Below, piece by piece: positions 1 through 5,610 of a DNA stretch of 6,641 nt. Position numbers and translations under genes: made by a program. Source of the stretch: Caldifarciminota bacterium (GTDB lineage: Bacteria > Hydrothermota > UBA3073 > NMUJ01); the NCBI GenBank assembly GCA_021158725.1, contig JAGGUB010000095.1, forward strand, positions 1 to 6,641. The letters run 5' to 3'. The stretch's first letter is position 1. Every line of letters starts with the position of its first letter. Below the pieces are notes generated by a model. That model was given only the letters and a program-made list of their open reading frames with translations. It had not been told where the DNA came from and did no database searches.

Positions 1-17
1 AACACATACGTCGGCAT
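1..17 (-). CDS. Start of a further minus-strand gene, cut by left edge
   Basis: An ATG at 17 opens a frame encoding MPTYV before the window ends. It is preceded by a strong SD, GGGAGGT (27-21), 3 bases upstream. The same frame has an upstream ATG at 53, but that one lacks an SD and would include the SD as coding sequence, so the ATG at 17 is preferred. Nothing can be said about the product. Confidence 0.55.
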
Positions 18-128
18 CTTACCTCCCTTTTTAGTAAAGTTAGGTAACCACATCCATCGTCAACTGTAAGCTGTCATTTTTAGAAATGTGATATCTGGAT
101 CGAGGTCAATGAAAATAGCCTAAGCGTT
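18..128 (-). promoter_or_regulatory. Intergenic gap with possible weak promoter
   Basis: This 111-bp gap separates the membrane-protein stop from the next gene start. Two -35-like boxes are present on the minus strand: TTGACC (109-104), with TCTAAA (84-79) downstream, and TTGACG (63-58), with TTTACT (38-33) downstream. Both pairs have a long 19-base spacing and poor -10 matches. No hairpin plus T-run terminator is evident. The gap is the longest in the window and could separate two transcripts, but the promoter evidence is weak. Confidence 0.2.
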
Positions 129-758
129 TCACTTCAACATCCACGGCCCTGGTATTATACGCCATCCCCATAGGTATTCGAGCACCGTCCATGCAGTAAG
201 CAACAATGCCAACGCATACCCCATATTTTCATCCTCCCTACGTGTACGTGTCATCCTGTAGCCGAACACAATCGCTAACAACAGAAATATTGTACAACTT
301 GGATACGTTATCCATGATGTGCGGCCCATAAACTCGTACTCGTTGATCATCACAAAATGTAACCCCCATATCGCAGCAAATGTAGCCATCGCAAACCTCA
401 TCCCCACAGGTATATAATGTCCTAAGCTTAACACCAACGTGACAAAAATTGTACCCCCCAACAGTGGCCACATCTGCCAGCTGGCCAAATCGAACATACC
501 CATGTGTTCAGCCACCTCACCCAGAGCCGCCCATAGGAATATACCCGAAAATATCCCACAGTAGTTGCGGGTACGGTTACCACCAATTTTAGCACTGGCA
601 ACAAACAGTGACATCCCCAGTACACCAAATATTATACCCACAATCGTAACCGCGTAGCCATCCACCCTATACGTGAACACCAACCCCATGTAGGTGACCA
701 GAAAGATTACCAGCACCCACAGTATACAGGTTAACCCCTTTCTACCTGCTCTTCCCAT
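129..758 (-). CDS. Orphan multi-pass inner-membrane protein, about 7 TM helices
   Basis: I do not recognise the family of this 209-residue protein. It is strongly hydrophobic, with predicted helices at about residues 10-30, 36-56, 66-86, 93-113, 119-138, 148-168 and 180-198. The basic N-terminus (MGRAGRKG) and the basic loops at 57-65 and 168-175 (RMTRTRRE) fit a cytoplasmic N-terminus by the positive-inside rule, leaving the C-terminus outside. Polar or ionisable residues within or at the ends of helices include Glu81, Glu84 and His85 (GEVAEH), His114, His134 and Glu194, which could form a functional site; this is inference. The gene starts 12 bp after the omptin-like stop. No good SD precedes the ATG (only TAAGTA), so translation is probably coupled to the upstream gene. 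Co-transcription with two exported proteins suggests an envelope role, which is otherwise undefined. Confidence 0.75.
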   Translation of the reverse strand: MGRAGRKGLTCILWVLVIFLVTYMGLVFTYRVDGYAVTIVGIIFGVLGMSLFVASAKIGGNRTRNYCGIFSGIFLWAALGEVAEHMGMFDLASWQMWPLLGGTIFVTLVLSLGHYIPVGMRFAMATFAAIWGLHFVMINEYEFMGRTSWITYPSCTIFLLLAIVFGYRMTRTRREDENMGYALALLLTAWTVLEYLWGWRIIPGPWMLK

Positions 759-770
759 TACTTAACGATA

Positions 771-1910
771 CTAAAACCTACAGCTTAATGTCACCCCCAC
801 ATTCCATACATAAGAGCTTACGGTATGTTTACACTCGTCGGTTTTATCAACCAGCTCACCATCCACGTAATGTTCCTGAAACATCGTACCTTCAGCCTCC
901 AAATCTAAGTATTCACCGTATATCCATAACCACCAATTAGATAATGGGTTACATCCGAAACTCAAACTCGCCATCCATGCCCTACCTTTACATTCACCTG
1001 TTGATACCATATCGTGATCATAACCCATGCTCGCATCCTCATCCGGATACAGGTGTGTATCTTTATCCTTTATCGCCACCCAATCCGAATATTTAAATTG
1101 CAACCCCAACCTCACCCTACTCAACGCCCAATCCGCACTTACCCCCAGATACGGTATCTTATGCTCTATCTCATATGTTATCCACTTCCAGTTAAGTGTA
1201 TCCTTGTAAGATAGATCCATATATCCAGGTCCATACGGTCCATACCCAACCTGATCAACATTCCACGATGACGACTTAAGTGCGAACCGCCTCCAGCCAC
1301 CCACAACTCCCAACCCCATGATATCGCCTGCCACCACATTGTAGGTATAGTTGATATCCAAATAGCTACCGTAATCCAACCTCGCATCCGATGTCGAGTA
1401 TATATCCTTACCCGGATGGTACCATGGTGTAAACGGTGGTGTCGCACTACCGTTTAGCGAATCGTCATCCGCCAGATCATAGATGGTATTGATATACTCC
1501 ACATCCTTTTCTATCCAATCCGAATCTTCCATCCTACCAGCAGCTCTGTCCAGCTTCGTAAGCCACACGAATTTTAACCTCGCCATATCCAGGTAAGGGG
1601 TTGCTCTCACCCCTATAGTTACCTCAGCACCCGTCCATAGGTTATCCAACGGCCACAGCAGCTCACTCTCTATATGGCCACCATATTCGGGTGGATTATA
1701 AGCTTCAAAATAGAATCTCGTTTGCCCCTTCATCTGTGCACCACTTATCTTTATGTCCATATATGCGAGGTCACCAAACGCAAACTTCACCGCTTCGCTG
1801 ATACTTTCACGTCTACTTTCTTCATGCTCTATATCTATGGCTATCAACTTTTGTCCCATCACACCGATAAATGATATTGCAAGTATCACAACCGATATTT
1901 TATTAAACAT
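771..1910 (-). CDS. Omptin-family outer-membrane protease (OmpT/Pla-like)
   Basis: This is probably a ten-stranded beta-barrel protease that cleaves polypeptides at the cell surface. A signal peptide covers about residues 1-19 (cleavage after GVMG), and the chain ends in Phe379, as expected for BAM-assembled barrels. Omptin landmarks occur in order. MEDSDW (127-132) matches the MVDQDW active-site segment of OmpT, giving Asp129 and Asp131 as the first catalytic pair. DARLDYGSYLDIN (175-187) matches DTQLNYANEFDLN. IPYLGV (252-257) matches MPYIGL. KYSDWV followed by DKDTH (273-286) matches KYSGWV and DNDEH, giving Asp284 and His286 as the second catalytic pair and Asp282 as a substrate-pocket residue. 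The OmpT pocket Glu27 falls near Arg65/Phe66 here, so basic-residue specificity may differ. The mature chain is about 360 residues against about 297 in OmpT, with extra loop sequence at 135-172. Four cysteines (307, 320, 360, 377) flank barrel strands. It could be an inactive relative, but the intact tetrad argues for activity. Confidence 0.88.
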   Translation of the reverse strand: MFNKISVVILAISFIGVMGQKLIAIDIEHEESRRESISEAVKFAFGDLAYMDIKISGAQMKGQTRFYFEAYNPPEYGGHIESELLWPLDNLWTGAEVTIGVRATPYLDMARLKFVWLTKLDRAAGRMEDSDWIEKDVEYINTIYDLADDDSLNGSATPPFTPWYHPGKDIYSTSDARLDYGSYLDINYTYNVVAGDIMGLGVVGGWRRFALKSSSWNVDQVGYGPYGPGYMDLSYKDTLNWKWITYEIEHKIPYLGVSADWALSRVRLGLQFKYSDWVAIKDKDTHLYPDEDASMGYDHDMVSTGECKGRAWMASLSFGCNPLSNWWLWIYGEYLDLEAEGTMFQEHYVDGELVDKTDECKHTVSSYVWNVGVTLSCRF

Positions 1911-1916
1911 CTTCTG

Positions 1917-1923
1917 CCTCCTT
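1917..1923 (-). promoter_or_regulatory. Ribosome binding site of the omptin-like gene
   Basis: AAGGAGG is a consensus SD located 6 bases before the ATG at 1910 and 1 base after the VIT-VWA stop codon. It is the strongest SD in the window. It fixes the start and implies efficient independent initiation within the operon. Confidence 0.8.
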
Positions 1924-1924
1924 G

Positions 1925-3982
1925 TTACATGGTTATCACTTTATATGCTTTACCTTCGATCACCACAATGATGGATTCACCTATCGCAAAGTATTTTGCA
2001 CACTCTGGATGTTTCCGGATGAGCTCAAAATATTCAGGTGACCCAAACCCCAACTCCACCAGCTTCATACCCTCTTTATAATCACGATCCACGTATATGT
2101 TATCTTTAAGGTAAAACACTTTATCACCCACCCTTTTGATTGTTACCGTACGCGGTTCCTCGATTACCACCTCACGTTCCATTGCTCCCAATCCCTTTGC
2201 GATTGCGAACCCCGGTTTACCTGAGGTTGCCTTGATAAACTCACGTGGTGGTGTCGCCAACACGTATTGTTTACGTTCCTCCTCACGTACCAGATACGAA
2301 GTATACGGTGTGACAATCCCATAGCGTTCACCCAACTCTATGATCTCATCCACCAACTCCTTACTTTCACCATGTAACCGTATTTCTGACAACAACCATG
2401 CCACCCGCTTATTTGCCCATATAAGTGGTATGAAATCACAATCTTTTGCCTCAACCGGAAATTCGTACGTCTCCTCGACAACGAACTTCTTACCCATCTT
2501 TGTACCCTTAAGTATCACCTGTGCCTCACCACTTCCTCTATATCTACCTGCGATTATGATATCCTGACCATAGAATAGGTCACCCAACTCATGTGGTTGC
2601 AACTTATACACATCGATACCTTTGAACTCAACCTGCGGCTGTTCCACTGCTGGATACATAATTTTTGTACAAAATGCGGATATCACGAGCTCCAGATCCT
2701 CACCCGGCTCAACGTATTCACTTATACCACCGTATCTTGCAAGCTTATCCAACAGCACCGTATTTACATCATAACCTACACCGAACACAAATATATGTAC
2801 ATCATCCACAGCCTGTTCAACATTACGCAGTATACCTTCAATATCTGTTACCCCCACCGTAGGTAGTCCATCTGTAAGGAATATCAGATACTTTGGCTGC
2901 TTACCTTCACGCAATAACCTCAACCCCGTCATCAATGCATCATTGATATTTGTGCCACCACGTGCATCAAGCATATCCACAAACTGTTTTGCACTATCGA
3001 TATTGACATCCGAAACACTCATAAGCTGTCCACTGAATGGCATCACATCAGATGCAAACGCTACGATATCGAAGCTATCACCTGGGTTAAGGTGCTCCAA
3101 CACAAATTTCAACCCCTGCTTTGCTTGGTTAATCTTCTCACCGCTCATCGACCCTGACACATCCAACACAAACACTATATTCTTGGGCAATATCTCAGCT
3201 TCCGGTGGTTCACTCGGTGTACTTATACCCAATAGAAAGAACCCATCCGCATCACGTCGCTTGTATGTCATAAGTGATAGGTCAAACTCCCGCTGCGATA
3301 CAGAATAGTAAAGTACAAAATCCCTATCCGGTAAGATGTTTTCACCCTCATACGCACCTGTTGCGTGGTGGGTCTCCTTTTTATAATCTATCTTATGTGT
3401 GGGTGAGAATATCTGTTTCAAAGGCTTATCCGTCTGTATGTCAAACTTTATGACTACATCCTGTATGGGTTTGGGTGATATACCCTCTATCTTAAACGGA
3501 TATTCTATCTCATAGAACTCACCCATACGCGGTAACTCATACTCGTACTTGAATATCACCCTACGTTCTGTTTTTGGTGGTATGGGGAATACCTTTGCCC
3601 TGAACAGGTCCGAATCGTAATACTCCAGCAATGCTGGGTCACGCATCCTACGTACTATATCTTCGTAGATCCTTCTCGCTTCGTTACGTTCCAACACCTC
3701 ACCTTTTAGCTCTTTGTCACCTATCATCAACGCAAAGTACGACGGCATCGCACCACGTGGTAACGGAAATATGTACTCACCTTCAACCCGCCGTTCGTAA
3801 GGGTTGTAGAAAGTTTCGGTAACCTCTACCTTACATATGTTATTGATCACATTTATCTCAACGTGATGATCGATAAGCTCAAGATACGTCTTCGGTGGTA
3901 CACCCGGTCCTGGTATTATCACACCATCCGCCCATATTATAAGGGGTAAGCACCCCATTAAGATGGTGGCAATCTTTTTCAT
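1925..3982 (-). CDS. Exported VIT and von Willebrand factor A domain protein
   Basis: This 685-residue protein has an N-terminal signal peptide (MKKIATILMGCLPLIIWA, likely cleaved near residue 18). A VIT domain follows (about 30-160), with the characteristic VTETFYNPYERRVEGEYIFPLP stretch around 54-75. A VWA domain (about 266-440) has an intact metal-binding MIDAS: Asp274, Ser276 and Ser278 in DVSGS, Thr344 in GGTN, and Asp371 in LTDG. Residues 440-685 are beta-rich and contain the sequence YGIVTPYTSYL (554-564), usual in this family, then a C-terminal segment rich in charged and aromatic residues. VIT-VWA proteins resemble inter-alpha-trypsin inhibitor heavy chains and are associated with surface adhesion and protein-protein binding; no enzymatic activity is expected. 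The chain ends with GKAYKVITM and has no sortase signal or C-terminal membrane anchor, so it is probably periplasmic or released. Cys11 in LMGC could be a short lipobox, but hydrophobic residues continue after it. Its stop is 14 bp from the protease gene. Confidence 0.9.
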   Translation of the reverse strand: MKKIATILMGCLPLIIWADGVIIPGPGVPPKTYLELIDHHVEINVINNICKVEVTETFYNPYERRVEGEYIFPLPRGAMPSYFALMIGDKELKGEVLERNEARRIYEDIVRRMRDPALLEYYDSDLFRAKVFPIPPKTERRVIFKYEYELPRMGEFYEIEYPFKIEGISPKPIQDVVIKFDIQTDKPLKQIFSPTHKIDYKKETHHATGAYEGENILPDRDFVLYYSVSQREFDLSLMTYKRRDADGFFLLGISTPSEPPEAEILPKNIVFVLDVSGSMSGEKINQAKQGLKFVLEHLNPGDSFDIVAFASDVMPFSGQLMSVSDVNIDSAKQFVDMLDARGGTNINDALMTGLRLLREGKQPKYLIFLTDGLPTVGVTDIEGILRNVEQAVDDVHIFVFGVGYDVNTVLLDKLARYGGISEYVEPGEDLELVISAFCTKIMYPAVEQPQVEFKGIDVYKLQPHELGDLFYGQDIIIAGRYRGSGEAQVILKGTKMGKKFVVEETYEFPVEAKDCDFIPLIWANKRVAWLLSEIRLHGESKELVDEIIELGERYGIVTPYTSYLVREEERKQYVLATPPREFIKATSGKPGFAIAKGLGAMEREVVIEEPRTVTIKRVGDKVFYLKDNIYVDRDYKEGMKLVELGFGSPEYFELIRKHPECAKYFAIGESIIVVIEGKAYKVITM

Positions 3983-3984
3983 AA

Positions 3985-3992
3985 CACCCCCT
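3985..3992 (-). promoter_or_regulatory. Ribosome binding site of the VIT-VWA gene
   Basis: AGGGGGTG lies 2 bases before the ATG at 3982 and can pair with the 16S anti-SD through a G-U wobble. It fixes the start in front of a clear signal peptide. Confidence 0.6.
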
Positions 3993-4010
3993 ACCTTTTC
4001 GTATATTAGG

Positions 4011-4817
4011 CTACCTTATCCATTTAAAATATGGTGCAGCTCCACGTTTTGTAAACCCTATCTCAAACACATCACCTGCACGTGGTGTCCACACAAGTGG
4101 CCAGTTGAAGCATTCACCAGCCCGACATAGGAGTTGCCCTCCATGTACGAGTTCCACCCAGAACACAAGCAGGTCACCCTCATAGTTTGATATATCTAAT
4201 CTACCACCTCTGAGCCCACTTTCATAATGCCAATGTAAAACCTCAACCCCCTTCAGCTGTTTAACCAAAGTATTTTTAACAACAAACAGATCCGTCACCA
4301 ATACCCCTTTGAATTGCTCCAAAACCTTTCGGTTTACTGTTGTATCCAGGTAATCATCCGCGTTTACAACCGCGACCATCAGCCTACCCGCATCCGGTAA
4401 CACATTGCCTGGCTTAAACTTAAGCTCCTCAACCGCATGTAGATCCTCATCGTACAACATAGTGCCGTAGAAATCGTGCACCAATAGATATATATCATCT
4501 TCCGGTATGAACTCTTTTATATCACAGCTTATTATCTCCACACGTGGGTTGTTGCCAAACTTCTCTCGTAAAATGTTGAGCATAAACCTGTTCCTTTCCA
4601 CTACGTAGACCTTATCTGCACCCAGCTTCAACATGAACTCCGCAAATACACCATATCCAGCACCTGCTTCCACACAAACCTTATCCCGTGGATTCAGTTT
4701 CTTGATAAACTTCTTGTATCGCTCTATACGTAGCTTATCATCGTAAATCCCTACGTATGCAAGGAACTCATCGTATTCCAGGTACAGCTCTTCCGGTAAA
4801 TCGTTAACGATCTCCAT
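4011..4817 (-). CDS. PRMT-like class I SAM-dependent methyltransferase
   Basis: This 268-residue protein resembles a compact protein arginine methyltransferase. Residues 48-58 carry motif I (VCVEAGAGYG) and residues 70-76 the post-I strand VYVVERN, where Glu74 should bind the SAM ribose. Residues 20-38, including GIYDDKLRIERY, match the N-terminal helix that precedes the Rossmann domain in PRMTs. At 113-124 the sequence HDFYGTMLYDE fits the double-Glu loop with the correct nine-residue spacing, but the first Glu is Asp115 while Glu124 remains. The Thr-His-Trp loop is represented by FNW (237-239). The C-terminal part (about 145-268) is beta-rich, as in the PRMT barrel. No signal peptide is present, so it is cytosolic. 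The start is supported by GAGGT just upstream, and the stop precedes the VIT-VWA gene by 28 bp. The methyltransferase call is firm; protein arginine as substrate is uncertain because both substrate loops are altered. Confidence 0.78.
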   Translation of the reverse strand: MEIVNDLPEELYLEYDEFLAYVGIYDDKLRIERYKKFIKKLNPRDKVCVEAGAGYGVFAEFMLKLGADKVYVVERNRFMLNILREKFGNNPRVEIISCDIKEFIPEDDIYLLVHDFYGTMLYDEDLHAVEELKFKPGNVLPDAGRLMVAVVNADDYLDTTVNRKVLEQFKGVLVTDLFVVKNTLVKQLKGVEVLHWHYESGLRGGRLDISNYEGDLLVFWVELVHGGQLLCRAGECFNWPLVWTPRAGDVFEIGFTKRGAAPYFKWIR

Positions 4818-4913
4818 GTGACCTCACCCAAACATTGCAATAGCGTATAGGGTGAGAGGTTTCGGAATCGACAACCTCACCATGTATTATCGTATTGAGT
4901 ATAAACAGAAATA
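4818..4913 (-). promoter_or_regulatory. Possible structured 5' leader of the methyltransferase gene
   Basis: Read as mRNA, this gap holds three related segments. A is GGTGAGGTT (4881-4873), B is AACCTCTCACCC (4861-4850) and C is GGGTGAGGT (4829-4821). B can pair with A (9 bp with a 2-base bulge, 11-base loop) or with C (9 bp with a 2-base bulge, 20-base loop), but not with both. C contains the SD GAGGT lying 3 bases before the methyltransferase ATG, so the B:C stem would block translation and the A:B stem would free it. The B-to-C loop contains the palindrome ATTGCAAT. Weak -10-like boxes, TATACT (4903-4898) and GATAAT (4891-4886), lie upstream without a convincing -35. No known riboswitch class was recognised. 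The complementarity is seen directly; the regulatory role is inferred. Confidence 0.4.
4824..4883 (-). CDS. Possible 19-codon leader ORF upstream of the methyltransferase
   Basis: A short frame starts at the ATG at 4883 and encodes 19 residues, MVRLSIPKPLTLYAIAMFG. It stops at a TGA (4826-4824) that lies inside the SD of the methyltransferase gene. It spans all three complementary segments of the leader, so ribosomes translating it would disrupt the stems. An in-frame TAA immediately upstream sets the start, and no SD precedes the ATG. If transcription began at the nearby GATAAT box the mRNA would be almost leaderless. This could be a chance ORF; its coincidence with the alternative stems is the only argument for it. 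Confidence 0.2.
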   Translation of the reverse strand: MVRLSIPKPLTLYAIAMFG

Positions 4914-5603
4914 TCATGCTAACGCAAATTCGACCGCACTCATCGCATGCAACCGCAGGGTATTGAACAACGGTACCGATACATGTTTTTGCTGTATAAG
5001 CAAAGGTAGCTCAGTGCACCCCAGTATGATGCCCTCCGCATCCTCCTCTACCAGGTTGTTGATGATTTGCACCACCCTACTACGAGCTGTGTCACTGATA
5101 ATACCCCTCACTAATTCATCAAATATTATGGAGTTTACTGTTGCAATATCGTTGTTGCTGGGTACGATCACAGCTATACCATGACGTTCGAGCCTTTCCT
5201 TGTAGAATGGATCCGTCATTGTGGTCTTGGTGCCCAGCAGGCCAACCTTACTCAACCCTTTGCTCTTTATCGCATTAGCTGTTGCATCACATATGTGTAG
5301 GAGCTTCACCCGTAATTTAGATTGTACCTCATCCGCTACCTTATGCATTGTGTTAGCACATATGAGGATGGCCTCTGCACCTGCATGCTCAAGCACTTTA
5401 CCTGCGTGTACGAACTTATCCACAATCGTATGCCAATCACCCTTACTCTGTAGCTCATGTATTTCGTTGAAATCGAAGCTATACAATATAATGCGTGCAG
5501 AATGCTTACTTCCTAACCTCTTGGCTATCTCGTCGTTTATGATCCGATAGTATTCAATCGTCGAATGCCAAGAGAGTCCACCCAAAAGTCCCACCATCCG
5601 CAT
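4914..5603 (-). CDS. Aspartate/glutamate racemase family protein
   Basis: This is a cofactor-independent amino-acid racemase of the Asp/Glu/hydantoin racemase superfamily. Members interconvert L- and D-amino acids, mostly aspartate or glutamate, using two cysteines as acid/base. The 229 residues match the usual family length. The N-terminal MVGLLGGLSWHST (residues 3-15) matches the typical family opening, which supports the ATG at 5603. The catalytic cysteines are Cys82 in ICANTMH and Cys196 in GCTELP, the expected positions for the archaeal and bacterial AspR/YgeA-type enzymes. Near the C-terminus the family's usual PLFDT reads PLFNT (residues 211-215), a modest substitution. No signal peptide is seen, so it is cytosolic. 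It follows the hydrolase stop by 7 bp with only a weak AGGA about 15 bases upstream, so translation is probably coupled. A role in D-amino-acid supply for the cell wall is an inference; the substrate cannot be fixed from sequence. Confidence 0.9.
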   Translation of the reverse strand: MRMVGLLGGLSWHSTIEYYRIINDEIAKRLGSKHSARIILYSFDFNEIHELQSKGDWHTIVDKFVHAGKVLEHAGAEAILICANTMHKVADEVQSKLRVKLLHICDATANAIKSKGLSKVGLLGTKTTMTDPFYKERLERHGIAVIVPSNNDIATVNSIIFDELVRGIISDTARSRVVQIINNLVEEDAEGIILGCTELPLLIQQKHVSVPLFNTLRLHAMSAVEFALA

Positions 5604-5610
5604 CTCTACA

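Noticed and set aside
18..128. Rho-independent terminator after the membrane-protein gene
   Set aside because: No GC-rich hairpin followed by a T-run was found on the minus strand in this gap.
1178..1447. Second minus-strand frame of 89 codons inside the protease gene
   Set aside because: It overlaps the omptin-like gene in another frame, has no SD, and its His/Arg/Trp-rich sequence reflects frame-shifted reading.
771..1910. Generic porin or unknown barrel for the 379-residue protein
   Set aside because: The ordered omptin motifs and correctly spaced catalytic residues are more specific than a generic barrel call.
1925..2000. C-terminal sorting or membrane anchor on the VIT-VWA protein
   Set aside because: The C-terminus is soluble and ends in KVITM. 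There is no LPxTG-like motif, hydrophobic helix or basic tail.
2943..3308. Plus-strand open frame of 121 codons
   Set aside because: It lies wholly antisense to the VWA domain, which has an intact MIDAS. The translated sequence has no domain features and no convincing SD.
4852..5184. Plus-strand open frame of 110 codons
   Set aside because: It is mostly antisense to the racemase, whose motifs are intact, and its low-complexity Ser/Thr-rich translation is typical of a shadow frame.
5221..5550. Plus-strand open frame of 109 codons
   Set aside because: It is antisense to the N-terminal half of the racemase and includes the complement of its catalytic-cysteine region; no independent support.
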